DNA of 64,000 bases. It comes from Streptomyces albireticuli (GTDB lineage: Bacteria > Actinomycetota > Actinomycetes > Streptomycetales > Streptomycetaceae). Location of the stretch: assembly GCF_002192455.1 (NCBI RefSeq), contig NZ_CP021744.1, positions 930,001 through 994,000 on the forward strand, in the 5' to 3' direction. The notes below the pieces were generated by a model. That model was not told the origin of the DNA. It made no database searches and was given only the letters and a program-made list of their open reading frames with translations. Both the position numbers and the translations under genes were made by a program. How positions within the stretch are numbered: the first letter of the stretch is position 1; the number at the start of each line of letters is the position of its first letter. Shown here piece by piece: positions 24,406 through 33,224 of this stretch.

Positions 24406-25973
24406 TCACGCTGAGGTCCGCTCGTGGCCGGCTGACGCTGACCGTCTGCTGCCTGGCCGTGCTCATGGTCGGTCTCGACAGCACCGCGCTCAACGTCGCC
24501 CTGCCCGTCATGCGGAGGGAGCTGGGCGCCTCCATCGCCGGGCTCCAGTGGGTGGTCGACGCCTACAACCTCGTCGTCGCCGCGCTGATGCTGCTCGCGG
24601 GATCGGTCGGCGACCGGACGGGCCGGCGCCGCACCCTGCGGGCCGGAGTGGCCGCCTTCACCGTCGGCTCGGCGCTGTGCGGCCTCGCCCCCGGTCTGGA
24701 CACCCTCATCGGCTCCCGGGTGGTGCAGGCCCTCGGTGGCGCGGTGATCGCCCCGGTCTCCCTGTCGGTGATCACGCACACGTTCCCGGACAAGGCGGAG
24801 CGCAGCCGGGCGATCGGCATGTGGAGCGGCACGTTCGGCATCGGCCTGGCCGTCGGCCCGCTGGTCGGCGGGGTACTGGTGGCGGCCGAGGGATGGCGCT
24901 CGATCTTCTGGATCAACGTGCCCGTCGGGCTCGCCGTGCTGGCGCTCTCCGCCCGCCACCTGCCGGAGTCCCGGACGCCCACGCCCCGGCGGACCGACGC
25001 GGTCGGCCAGCTCCTGGTCATCGCCCTCCTCGGCGGCCTGACCTACGCCGTCATCGAGGCGCCGCACCGGGGCTGGGCCTCCCCGGCCGTCCTCGCGTGC
25101 CTGACCGTCGCGGCGGCCTCGCTGACCGCGCTGATCCCGTACGAGCACCGGCGCCGCGACCCCCTGATCGAGCTGGGGTTCTTCCGCAGCGCCCCCTTCA
25201 CCGGCTCCGTGGTCATCTCCCTGGCCGCCTTCGCCGCGCTCGGCGGGTTCCTCTTCCTGAGCACCCTCTACCTCCAGGACGTGCGCGGGCTGTCCGCCCT
25301 GTCGGCGGGGCTGTGGATGCTGCCGATGCCGGTGATGACGGTGCTCCTCGCCCCCGTGGCGGGCCGGCTGGTGGCCCGCCACGGCCCCCGGCCGCCGCTG
25401 GTGCTCGCGGGCCTGGCCACGGTGCTCAGCGGGCTGTCGTTCACCGTCCTGCACGCCGGGTCGTCCGTCGCGCTGCTGCTCCTCGCCTACGCGCTGTTCG
25501 GCGCGGGCGTCGGCCTGGTCGACGTCCCCGCGACCGGGCTCGCGGTCGCGGGGATGCCACGGGCCCGGGCCGGCGTCGCCTCGGCGATCAGCACGGCGAG
25601 CTGCCGGGTCGGCGTGTCCGTGGGCGTGGCGGTGATGGGTGCCGTCCTGTCGGCGGGCCTGGGCCACGCGCCGGGCACCGGTGACGCGGCAGGCTTCGCG
25701 GACGCGACCCGGCCGGCGTGGTGGATCGTCACCGGCTGCGGGGCCGTCGTGGCGATCCTGGGTGTGCTGGTCACGGGGGCCCGCGCCCGGGGCACGGCCC
25801 CTCAGGAGCCGGGGCGGGCGGAGTCCGCCGGCCCGCGGGAGAGCGGCGTCCGCGCGGGGTCCGGCGCGTCCGGTGGAATTCCGGGAAATCGCCTTCCGAA
25901 TACCTCGCGACGTGCCGGAATAGAAACTCTCCATGCCGCGGAAGAGAATTTCTTGCCCCCTCGGGACATGTGA
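24402..25973 (+). CDS. MFS drug exporter, DHA2 (14-TM) type
   Basis: 523-aa major facilitator of the DHA2/EmrB-QacA group. TM1 carries MVGLDSTALNVALPVMRREL, the motif D1 region; AGSVGDRTGRRRTL is motif A; GGVLVAAEGWRSIFWINVPVG is the conserved segment after TM5 (motif C-like glycines just before). Hydrophobic segments number about 14. The last ~50 residues are hydrophilic and unusual. Proton-driven export of a drug or endogenous metabolite across the membrane is the expected role. It is coupled by a 4-nt overlap to the LysR gene, its probable regulator. Confidence 0.92.
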   Translation: MITLRSARGRLTLTVCCLAVLMVGLDSTALNVALPVMRRELGASIAGLQWVVDAYNLVVAALMLLAGSVGDRTGRRRTLRAGVAAFTVGSALCGLAPGLDTLIGSRVVQALGGAVIAPVSLSVITHTFPDKAERSRAIGMWSGTFGIGLAVGPLVGGVLVAAEGWRSIFWINVPVGLAVLALSARHLPESRTPTPRRTDAVGQLLVIALLGGLTYAVIEAPHRGWASPAVLACLTVAAASLTALIPYEHRRRDPLIELGFFRSAPFTGSVVISLAAFAALGGFLFLSTLYLQDVRGLSALSAGLWMLPMPVMTVLLAPVAGRLVARHGPRPPLVLAGLATVLSGLSFTVLHAGSSVALLLLAYALFGAGVGLVDVPATGLAVAGMPRARAGVASAISTASCRVGVSVGVAVMGAVLSAGLGHAPGTGDAAGFADATRPAWWIVTGCGAVVAILGVLVTGARARGTAPQEPGRAESAGPRESGVRAGSGASGGIPGNRLPNTSRRAGIETLHAAEENFLPPRDM

Positions 25974-26101
25974 GACCAGGCGCATCGGCGGTCCTTTGCC
26001 TCGCCTTTGTTCTTCCCGTGCAGGGGCGTGGGGCAGCCTGAATTCGCGGACCGAACCGGAACCGTAAATTCCGAAACTCGAAAGGGTTCAGGTGAACGCG
26101 T

Positions 26102-26884
26102 ATGTCGAAATTCAGCACCAGGACGGTCGGCAGGAAGCGCATACTCCTCACGGGCGTCGCCGCGGCCGTCATGGTCGGCGCCGCCGCGCTGCCCGCCGCG
26201 GCGGACAGTGAGCCCACCGAGAAGGAGCTCATGGCGGACTGCGCCAGCGGCGTCGGCAAGTGCACCTTCAACGACCCCGTCGTCGACAAGGCTTACCTCG
26301 GCAATTACCACCAGGTCTCCGACACCCTCTACAACTGCAGCACGTCCGACGCCACGCAGGGGCTGAACTGGTCGGACAGCGTCGGATCGACGGACACCTT
26401 CGAGGTCTCCGTCACCGCGGGCGGAAAGATCGCGGGCATCGTGGACACGAGCGTCACCGCGAAGTACGGCCACAGCTGGCAGGTCAATCACACGGACGGC
26501 GGCAGCATGGGCATGACCGTCAAGCCGGGCGAGGTCGGCTGGATCTCCCGGGCCCAGGTGATGCGCGAGGTCTCCGGCAGGTGGCAGACCCACTACGACA
26601 ACCCCCACTGGAGCCACTACTACTGGTACTGGGACGACACCATCACCAGCCCCGCCCCCAATGACACCGACGGCGTCAAGAACGCCGTGGTCGTCAAGAC
26701 CCGGCCCATGACGGCCGACGAGAAGGCCTCGTGCACGGCGCGGAACGGAAAGGTGTTCACGTCCCACACGAAGGTCGAGAATCCGGGGCCGGACACGCCG
26801 CGGCACGGTCGCGGTGGCTCCGGGCCGGTCGCGGGTGACAACGGGACGCCGGCGGTGAACGAGGAGAAGAAGGGGGTTGCGTGA
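26102..26884 (+). CDS. Secreted protein of unknown function (beta-rich, possibly toxin-like)
   Basis: 260 aa. A signal peptide (1-34, RKRILLTGVAAAVMVGAAALPAAAD) is followed by a Ser/Thr/Gly-rich domain with alternating polar residues (GSTDTFEVSVTAGGKIAGIVDTSVTAKYGHSWQVNHTDGG), a pattern seen in aerolysin/ETX-like beta-hairpin proteins. An aromatic block follows (WSHYYWYWDD). Mature Cys residues occur as three or four (ADCASGVGKC, YNCST, SCTARN). Similarity to pore formers is pattern-based only. AGGTGAACG precedes the ATG. The promoter side (25974-26101) is AT-richer than its surroundings. A dispersed repeat follows the stop. Confidence 0.82.
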   Translation: MSKFSTRTVGRKRILLTGVAAAVMVGAAALPAAADSEPTEKELMADCASGVGKCTFNDPVVDKAYLGNYHQVSDTLYNCSTSDATQGLNWSDSVGSTDTFEVSVTAGGKIAGIVDTSVTAKYGHSWQVNHTDGGSMGMTVKPGEVGWISRAQVMREVSGRWQTHYDNPHWSHYYWYWDDTITSPAPNDTDGVKNAVVVKTRPMTADEKASCTARNGKVFTSHTKVENPGPDTPRHGRGGSGPVAGDNGTPAVNEEKKGVA

Positions 26885-26898
26885 CGGCTGGGTGACGG

Positions 26899-27158
26899 GT
26901 GCCGCTGCGCGGGGCTTTGTCCCCAGCCCCGCCCCTTCCCGAACCGGGGCTCCGCCCCGGACCCCGGCCCTCAAGCGCCGGACGGGCTGAATCGTTGCCC
27001 GGAACCGGGCCGGAAAAGCCAGCCTCGGACAGGGGAAGAATCCAGCCCGGCCGGCGTATGAGGCCACCGCGCGGTAGCGCGGCCGGGGGCCCGGGGTACT
27101 CCCCGGTTTCGGGAAGGGGCGGGGCTGGGGAAAAGCCCCGCGCAGCGGCACCCACCCC
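26899..27158. repeat. Dispersed inverted-repeat element, copy B
   Basis: The arms at 26899-26943 and 27108-27151 are near-perfect complements (GTGCCGCTGCGCGGGGCTTT and on) about 165 bp apart. Inside are CCTCAAGCGCCGGACGGGCT and a degraded partner, as in copy A. It lies between convergent genes, and a fragment of the arm also occurs at 7003-7037. Confidence 0.85.
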
Positions 27159-27164
27159 GCCCCC

Positions 27165-29360
27165 TCAAGTGGTGCCCCCACCCGCCCCTGCCCGGGACAC
27201 CTCCACCACCCACGCCGCGTCATGCGCCACCCCCGTCAGCCACGCCTCCGTGTCCGCGATCAGCAGCACCGCCGCGTCGTCCACCTCCGGCACCCCCTCC
27301 ACCGCGTGGCGCAGCACTTCCGACTCCGCCGCCGGATACCGGCCCGGAGGCCCGTCGGGCCCCGAGGACCCCGCCGAGCGGACGACGTCCGCGGCGCGCA
27401 GGCAGTCGGCCGTCACCCGCTCGGCCAGGGCCGCCAGCAGGGCGGTCGCCTCCGGGGGCAGCGGTGTGCCGGCGCCGCCCCGCCGGGCCGTGAGCAGCAG
27501 TTCGCCGCCGCTGACGGTGTGGTGGCCGGGCTGCATGGCCGTCTCCCAGGGCGGGCTCGTCGCGTCCCGGCCCGCGCGCTCCGTCCGGTACTGGGTGTGG
27601 GCCGCCTGGGCCAGCTGCATCGCGGTCCGGGCCGGCCGCAGCGGATCCGTACCGCGGTCGTGCGCGAGGCCGTGGCACAGCCGGAACGTCACCGCCCCGC
27701 ACGCCTCCGCGCCCCGGACCATGAAGTCCATGACGGAGCGCCGCAGCTCGCCTCCCGCTCCCCGGGGCCAGGCCAGCAGGCTCGCCGCCGCGCCGAGGGA
27801 GCCGCCGATCACGACGTCCATGAGCCGCACGGCGGGCAGGTGCCGGTCCGGGGGCAGGATCTGGACGAAGAGCAGCACGAGGACGAGCGTCAGCGCCGCC
27901 TGCGTCCAGGCGGAGCCCAGCACGGGCCCCACGGCGAACCCCACCAGGAACACCACGGGCGCGACGGCGATGTAGAAGGCGGGCGTGTCGCCGACCACGA
28001 CGAGCATCAGCGTCGCGACCGCCGCGGCGACGGCCACGCCCAGGAACGCGGGCGGCAGGGCGCCCCGGGTGTCCGCGGCCGAGGTGCGCATCAGGCTGAG
28101 GACCGTCAGCAGCACCCAGAAGCCGTGCGGCAGTTCCAGGGCCCCGACGATCAGCCGCGCGCCGGCCAGGGCGAAGGCCAGGCGGAGCGCGTTCTGGAGG
28201 AGGACCGAGCGCGGCGTCAGATGCAGCGCGAGCCGCCGCCACCACCGGCCGGGGGCGCGCAGCGTGGCGTACGCGAACGGGCCGCCGGGCCGCCGCCACC
28301 GGGTGTCGAGCGGTGCCCCGAAGGCGATCCGGGCGCCCTCGCCCGCCAGCACCGCGCCCGCGGCCGCCGCCTGGACGACCGAGTCCTGGCGCAGCCGCAC
28401 GGCCGAGATACCGGCCAGCCGCCGCGCCCGCCCGGCGCGGAAGGCGCCCAGCGCCGTGGGCAGGCCGTCGCCGCGCGGCCCCGGGGACCCCGAGCGCAGG
28501 GTCCGCCCGGCTTCCCGCAGCGCCGCCGCGGTGTGCTCCAGCAGCCGCGTGGCGTCGGGGTCCGGCCCCCGCGCCCCGGCCACCAGCCGGTCCAGCTGCG
28601 CGCGTACGTGCCGGACGGCGGAGCGGACGTCGTAGCAGGCCCGGTCCCGCAGCGAGGCGGACGTGGGCCGCTCGGCCGGCGCCACCCGGGACAGCAGCGT
28701 CGCCCGCAGCGCCCGGCCGGCCTCCTCCTCGCACCGCCGTGCCGCGGCCCGGTCCGTGCCGTCGCCCGGGCCGGCCATCAGGCGCCCGGTGGCGGCGCAG
28801 TAGCCGGCCACGGCGTCCACCGCGTCGGCGAGGAGGGTCCGGTACGGGACCGGCCGTTCCGTACGCCACAGGAGCCGGTCCACCAGGGCGGTGAGCAGGA
28901 TCCCGACGGTGAGCCCGCCGAGCCGTTCGCCCAGCGTCCCGGGGGCGTAGGGCGGGAAGCAGGGGAGCAGGTAGTACAGCTGGAAGGCGGTGGCCAGCCC
29001 GCCCAGACGCGGACCGCCGACCCCCAGGAACGAGGCCGTGAAGCCCACCACGAACATGCCGCAGGCGGCACTCCAGGAGTGCGCGGCGAGCAGGGTGCCG
29101 GCCGTGACCAGCGCCCAGCCGGCCGGCAGCACCGCGAGGAACGTACGGGTCCGCTCCGGCGCCGCGCCCGGCACCTGGGCGAACAGGCACAGGGGCAGTG
29201 CGCCGAACAGGGCGTAGAGGGCCATGTCGGGCGCCTCGAAGCCGTACCGCAGGACGTAGAAGCCGGTGAGCCCGGCGACGGTGGCCCAGGTGGCGCTCCG
29301 GAGGTGCTCGGCGCCCTGCTCCTGCCGCAGCAGCCACCGGACCGGCCCGCTCACGTCCAC
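27165..29360 (-). CDS. FUSC-family membrane transporter (aromatic acid/fusaric acid exporter type)
   Basis: 731 aa with two sets of membrane helices. The first is at about 25-160 (ATWATVAGLTGFYVLRYGF; LLTALVDRLLWR) and the second at about 380-500 (LRLAFALAGARLIVGALELPHGFWVLLTVLSLM; VVFLVGFAVGPVLGSAWTQAALTLVLVLLFVQ), each followed by a cytosolic helical domain. This is the FUSC/YccS-like layout, implicated in export of aromatic acids. The substrate is unknown. The start is a GTG (VDVSG). It stands alone and converges on the secreted protein gene across repeat copy B. Confidence 0.88.
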   Translation of the reverse strand: MDVSGPVRWLLRQEQGAEHLRSATWATVAGLTGFYVLRYGFEAPDMALYALFGALPLCLFAQVPGAAPERTRTFLAVLPAGWALVTAGTLLAAHSWSAACGMFVVGFTASFLGVGGPRLGGLATAFQLYYLLPCFPPYAPGTLGERLGGLTVGILLTALVDRLLWRTERPVPYRTLLADAVDAVAGYCAATGRLMAGPGDGTDRAAARRCEEEAGRALRATLLSRVAPAERPTSASLRDRACYDVRSAVRHVRAQLDRLVAGARGPDPDATRLLEHTAAALREAGRTLRSGSPGPRGDGLPTALGAFRAGRARRLAGISAVRLRQDSVVQAAAAGAVLAGEGARIAFGAPLDTRWRRPGGPFAYATLRAPGRWWRRLALHLTPRSVLLQNALRLAFALAGARLIVGALELPHGFWVLLTVLSLMRTSAADTRGALPPAFLGVAVAAAVATLMLVVVGDTPAFYIAVAPVVFLVGFAVGPVLGSAWTQAALTLVLVLLFVQILPPDRHLPAVRLMDVVIGGSLGAAASLLAWPRGAGGELRRSVMDFMVRGAEACGAVTFRLCHGLAHDRGTDPLRPARTAMQLAQAAHTQYRTERAGRDATSPPWETAMQPGHHTVSGGELLLTARRGGAGTPLPPEATALLAALAERVTADCLRAADVVRSAGSSGPDGPPGRYPAAESEVLRHAVEGVPEVDDAAVLLIADTEAWLTGVAHDAAWVVEVSRAGAGGGTT

Positions 29361-29491
29361 GACGGCTCCCGGTCCGTTCCGGTCGCCGGGCGCCGCCCGG
29401 CACGCGCGGCTGGGGGACGGATCACGCTGTCACCCTAGGCGAACGGCCCGCTCCCGCAACCGGAGGTGGCAGGACGTGCGGCGGGAGACCC

Positions 29492-30148
29492 TCAGCGCGC
29501 GGCGGCCCGTACGAGCCTCAGGTACCGGTCCCAGTCCCAGTGCGGCCCCGGATCCGTGTGGTCGGCCCCCGGCACCTCGGAGTGGGCGACGAGGTGCGTC
29601 CGGTCCACCGGGATCGAGTGACGGGCGCAGATGTCGGCCGCCAGCCGGGCGGACGCCGCGTACATCGCGTCCGTGAAGTCGCGCGGGCGGTCCACGTAGC
29701 CCTCGTGTTCGATCCCGACGCTGCGCTCGTTGAACTTCCGGTTCCCGGAGTGGAAGGCGACGTCCAGCTCGCGGACGGTCTGCGCGATGTGGCCGTCCTT
29801 ACGGACGACGTAGTGCGCGGCGGCCTCGTGCAGGGGGTCGCGGAAGACCTGAAGGGCGTCGCCGTAGCTGCCCTCGACGACGTGGACGACGATCCGGTCG
29901 ACGGTGTAGTCGGCGGGCCGGTCCGCCCGCCGCCAGTTCGCCGACGACGCGGCGACCCACTCGGCGCCCGCGTGGTCGAGCGCGCCGTCGGTGCGCGGCC
30001 GCTCCCGCCCTGCGGTGCGCCACCACCACCTCTTGAGGTCGTCCTGTCCCGCGTATCCCGCCGTGGCCAGGCCCGCTGCGGTGGCGGCGCCGCCGAGGAG
30101 CAGGCCGCGTCTGCCGAGGCCTCGCAGCTGTTCCGGTTCCTGCTCCAC
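29492..30148 (-). CDS. N-acetylmuramoyl-L-alanine amidase (amidase_2), Tat-exported
   Basis: 218-aa amidase. A twin-arginine signal (LGRRGLLLGGAATAAGLATAG, about 9-30) precedes an amidase_2/PGRP domain. Zinc ligands are His in IVVHVVEG (first), His in LVAHSEVPG and an Asp/Cys-position residue in HTDPGPHWDW; catalytic Glu/Tyr are around SVGIEHEGY. It cleaves the stem peptide from peptidoglycan outside the membrane, in wall turnover or mycelial growth. The GTG (VEQEPEQ) at 30148 gives the typical signal, with GGGGGG upstream. The next gene is divergent. Confidence 0.88.
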   Translation of the reverse strand: MEQEPEQLRGLGRRGLLLGGAATAAGLATAGYAGQDDLKRWWWRTAGRERPRTDGALDHAGAEWVAASSANWRRADRPADYTVDRIVVHVVEGSYGDALQVFRDPLHEAAAHYVVRKDGHIAQTVRELDVAFHSGNRKFNERSVGIEHEGYVDRPRDFTDAMYAASARLAADICARHSIPVDRTHLVAHSEVPGADHTDPGPHWDWDRYLRLVRAAAR

Positions 30149-30422
30149 GTGTGCCCCCCTGGGTGCGGCCGTGCCCGTTGCTCCGTCCTGCTCGAAAACG
30201 CGTGCGGGGGGCTCGGCGGTTCCGGGTGGGGCGGGGTGCCGCCACGCGGGGCTTCGCCCCCACCGGTCGGGGGACCCCCGCCGGAGGACGTCCGAAGGCC
30301 CGGCCGGTCCCCCGCCGGCCCGACACCGCCGGGCGGCGAAGTCGACGACGGTGGAGACGTTCCCGCCGCGACGGCAAACGGACCGCGGCACCACCGATAT
30401 CGACGAAAGGACGTCGATCCCC

Positions 30423-31069
30423 ATGAACACCACACTCGTCACCGCGGGCTCCGCGCTCGCACTGTGCGGCGCCCTGGCCTTCGCGCCGGTCGCGACCGCC
30501 GCCGGAGGCTCCGGGGGCTCCGGGGGCTCCGGCGGGTCCGGCCACGGACCGCTCGTCGGCGCCGCCAGGATCAGCGTCAGCCCGAGTGAGGCACGTACCG
30601 GGCAGACGGTGAACATCAGCGGCTCGTGCGCCCCGTACCCGGGAGCCACCGTCAAGTCGGTCACCTCCCAGGCGGGCGCCGTCACGCTCACCCGCACCGA
30701 CCCGCAGGACATCCAGGGCCGGCTGCACATCACCGCGCGCCCGGGCACCTACCCGGTGAAGCTGGTCTGTAGCAACGGAACCGCCGGTACGACCCTCAAG
30801 GTCGACCCCGCGACACCGGGTCCGCGCCCCCACCCGGGCGGCACCACTCCGGCGCACCACGCGGCCAAGGCCTCCCTCCGGCAGCACAGCGCCGCGCTGC
30901 CCCACGGGTCGGCCAAGATCCCAAGGGTGCTCCGCGCACCGGGGAGAGCACGGGCGGCGGCGTCAACAACGACATGATCCTGGCGGGTTGCGGAGTCGTC
31001 GCCGTCGCCGCTGTCGCTCTGGCCACATCCCGGCACCTCCGGCAGGAGAAGGAGAAGGAGAACAAGTGA
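30423..31069 (+). pseudogene. Secreted cell-surface protein with C-terminal membrane helix, frameshifted
   Basis: A signal peptide (1-27) leads to (GGS)n, then an Ig-like beta domain (ARISVSPSEARTGQTVNISGSC...YPVKLVCSNGTAGTTLKVD). As read, the frame ends at 30977 with basic nonsense (PRVLRAPGRARAA). Adding one base near 30914-30920 (AAGATCCC read as AAGGATCCC) restores GSAKDPKGAPRTGE, then a membrane helix (ILAGCGVVAVAAVALATS) and a charged tail ending EKENK at 31069. That is the usual form of these Streptomyces surface proteins. The lesion is a single missing G, either an error or a recent mutation; the gene is annotated to the restored stop. Confidence 0.75.
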
Positions 31070-31120
31070 ACGCACCCGGCCACACGCGTCCCCCGGGCCG
31101 TCGGCCACGGGGGACGCGGC

Positions 31121-31183
31121 CGCGCGGCCGGTGACGGGAGACGAGCCCTTCGGAAGGGCTCGTCTCCCGTCACCGGCCGCGCG
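31121..31183. terminator. 30-bp perfect inverted repeat, bidirectional terminator
   Basis: CGCGCGGCCGGTGACGGGAG and ten further bases (31121-31150) are exactly complementary to 31154-31183 with a 3-nt loop. It separates the surface-protein gene from the convergent MFS gene. The stem is unusually long and perfect. Confidence 0.85.
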
Positions 31184-31216
31184 GGCCGTCGGGCGCGTAC
31201 GCACACGCCCCGGGTC

Positions 31217-32449
31217 TCACTTCAGGACCAGCAGCGCCGCGAGCGCGGGGCCGAGCGCTCCGCCCAGCTGGTAGCAGAGGACGAACAGGCCGATCGCCGT
31301 GGGGCGCTGGTGGTCGGGGGCGTCCTTGGCGGCGCGGACGGACAGGACCGCGTTGCCGCCGGTGGAGACGAGGACGGCGACCGTGGCGGTGAGCAGGAGC
31401 AGGGGGCCCCAGGTGGCGAGGGCGGCGGTGAGGGGTGCGAGGGCGCCGAGGGTGATCAGGACGGTGAGGACGGTGCGGTGTCCCAGGCGTCCGGAGGCCG
31501 CGGACAGCAGCCAGGACAGGGCCGAGCCGACGAGCAGGGCGACGAGCTGCCCGGTGCCGATGGCGTCGGTGCTCCAGGGAGTGCGCTGGGCGATCAGGCG
31601 CGGCAGGCTGAAGAGGAGGGAGAAGTAGGAGGTCGAGAACGCGCAGGCGAGGAGCGCGGATCCGATGAAGGCGGGCGAGCGCAGCAGGACGGCGGGGACG
31701 AAGCCGTCCGGGTGGCGCCGGGTGTGGAGGACGAGCGGGACGGCGACGGCCAGGGCGGTGAGGGCGGCGGTGAGCGGGGCCGTGGGGACGAGGACGAGGG
31801 CGGAGGCCAGGGCGACGACGAGGCCGGCGCCGGTGGCGTCGAACGTCGTGGTGGCGGGCCGGGTCCGGCGGGTGTACCGCCAGACCACGGGGGTCGCGAG
31901 GAGCGAGACGGCGGACAGCGTCAGGGCCAGGCGCCAGGAGACGGCGTCCGCGAGGAGCGAGCCGAGCAGGGGCCCGGAGGCGCCGAGCACGCCGAAGCCC
32001 GCGGTGATGACCCCCATGCGCCGGGTGGAGCCGGCGAGGTTCATGGCGACGGCGACCAGGCCCGCGCCGCCGACGGCCTGGACGGCGCGGCCGGTGAGGG
32101 CGAGGGGCAGCCAGGGGGCGGTGGTGACGACGGCGGTGCCGGCGACGACGGCCGCCGCGCTGACGAGGAGGGCCGGACGCAGGCCGCGCTGTCTGATCAG
32201 TCCCGCGCACAGCGGTGAGCCGACGGTCATCGCCCAGGCGAAGACGGTGACGAGCCAGGTGGCGGTGGACGTGGGGACCCCGAGGGAGTCGGCCATGCCG
32301 GGCAGGATCAGCACGGGGGCGTTGGCGCCCATGGCGATGGGGGCCGCGAGCAGGGCCAGCCAGAGGACCGGCACCCGCCCGGCCGGCGCCTCTACGGTGC
32401 GGGGCGGCGCGGAGGCGGTGGCGGGCTCGGCGACCAGCTGATCGGACAT
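31217..32449 (-). CDS. MFS transporter (DHA1/Bcr-like), MarR-regulated operon
   Basis: 410 aa with about 12 membrane helices. TM1 is LWLALLAAPIAMGANAPVLILPGMADSLG, the motif-A loop is AGLIRQRGLRPALL, and the C-terminal half ends GLFVLCYQLGGALGPALAALLVLK. It is typical of drug or metabolite exporters. It follows the nitroreductase gene by 46 bp, and the pair is transcribed away from the marR gene across a region with two operator-like palindromes. It is probably induced by a small molecule sensed by that MarR protein. Confidence 0.9.
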   Translation of the reverse strand: MSDQLVAEPATASAPPRTVEAPAGRVPVLWLALLAAPIAMGANAPVLILPGMADSLGVPTSTATWLVTVFAWAMTVGSPLCAGLIRQRGLRPALLVSAAAVVAGTAVVTTAPWLPLALTGRAVQAVGGAGLVAVAMNLAGSTRRMGVITAGFGVLGASGPLLGSLLADAVSWRLALTLSAVSLLATPVVWRYTRRTRPATTTFDATGAGLVVALASALVLVPTAPLTAALTALAVAVPLVLHTRRHPDGFVPAVLLRSPAFIGSALLACAFSTSYFSLLFSLPRLIAQRTPWSTDAIGTGQLVALLVGSALSWLLSAASGRLGHRTVLTVLITLGALAPLTAALATWGPLLLLTATVAVLVSTGGNAVLSVRAAKDAPDHQRPTAIGLFVLCYQLGGALGPALAALLVLK

Positions 32450-32495
32450 GGGGTGCTCCTGGTGAGGTGAAGGGTGTCGGGGTGACGAGGGGGTG

Positions 32496-33095
32496 TCAGA
32501 GGGTGGTGACGGCCTGGTCGTAGGCGAGGCGCGGGGAGCGCGGGAACCAGGGGTTCTCGCCGGGCCGGCCGATGTTGACCACCATCAGCGGCGTGTGGTC
32601 ACCGTCCAGGAACTCCTCCTGGAGGCCGGTGGCGTCGTAGCCGGTCATGGGGCCCGCCGCCAGGCCGGCGGCGCGGACGCCGACGATGAAGTAGGCGGCC
32701 TGGAGGGTGGCGTTCAGCAGCGCGGACTGCTCGCGGACCCGGCGCTCGCCGAAGAAGTCGTCCTTGACCCGCGGGTTGTGGGGGACCAGCTGCGGGAGCT
32801 CCTCGTGGAACTCGTTGTCCGCGGAGAGGATCGCGACGAGCGGTGCGGCGGCGGTCTTGGCCCGGTTGCCCTCGGCCATGTGCTTCAGGAGGCGCTCGCG
32901 GGCCTCGGGCGAGCGGACCAGGGTGACGCGCAGCGGGCTCTGGTTGAAGGCGGTGGGGCCGTACTTGACCAGGTCGTAGACGGCTCGCAGTTGCTCGTCG
33001 GTCACCGGCTCGGAGGAGAAGGTGTTCGCGGTGCGGGCCTCGCGGAAGAGGAGGTCCTGGGCGGCGGTGTCGAGGGCGAGGGGGGACGTGGACAT
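32496..33095 (-). CDS. Nitroreductase-family flavoprotein, malonic semialdehyde reductase (RutE/HadB) type
   Basis: 199-aa FMN-dependent oxidoreductase. The N-terminal FREARTANTFSSEPVTDEQLRAVYDLVKYGPTAFNQSPLRV holds the FMN-binding Arg and the N-Q-S-P block typical of RutE/HadB. Later, GRPGENPWFPRSPRLAYDQ closes the domain; length is right for the family. E. coli RutE reduces malonic semialdehyde in pyrimidine catabolism, but no rut genes are nearby. Together with the MFS gene and MarR regulator, a role in detoxifying a quinone, nitro compound or electrophile is more likely here. The ATG follows AGGAGCTCCC. Confidence 0.88.
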   Translation of the reverse strand: MSTSPLALDTAAQDLLFREARTANTFSSEPVTDEQLRAVYDLVKYGPTAFNQSPLRVTLVRSPEARERLLKHMAEGNRAKTAAAPLVAILSADNEFHEELPQLVPHNPRVKDDFFGERRVREQSALLNATLQAAYFIVGVRAAGLAAGPMTGYDATGLQEEFLDGDHTPLMVVNIGRPGENPWFPRSPRLAYDQAVTTL

Positions 33096-33123
33096 GGGAG
33101 CTCCTTCTGCTCAAGGTTGATAA

Positions 33124-33138
33124 TTTCAACGTTGAGAT
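33124..33138. promoter_or_regulatory. MarR operator candidate 1
   Basis: TTTCAACGTTGAGAT contains the perfect palindrome TCAACGTTGA (33126-33135), 29 bp before the nitroreductase ATG. It lies in an AT-rich 129-bp intergenic region that stands out strongly against the GC-rich background. Confidence 0.7.
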
Positions 33139-33169
33139 AAAACCACTCCGATTTATTCAACGTCAAGTG

Positions 33170-33183
33170 TCTCAATGTTGAGA
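33170..33183. promoter_or_regulatory. MarR operator candidate 2
   Basis: TCTCAATGTTGAGA is a near-perfect palindrome (12 of 14), with the same half-site CTCAAC/GTTGAG as the first copy, 41 bp before the marR ATG. A half-site TTCAACGT lies between the two copies at about 33156-33163. Confidence 0.7.
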
Positions 33184-33224
33184 TATCATCGGGGGGACGA
33201 TGCCGGACCGGCCGAAGGAGAGCG

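Noticed and set aside
31121-31183. Insertion-sequence end or attachment site
   Set aside because: No transposase, target duplication or integrase is nearby; a terminator explains the hairpin.
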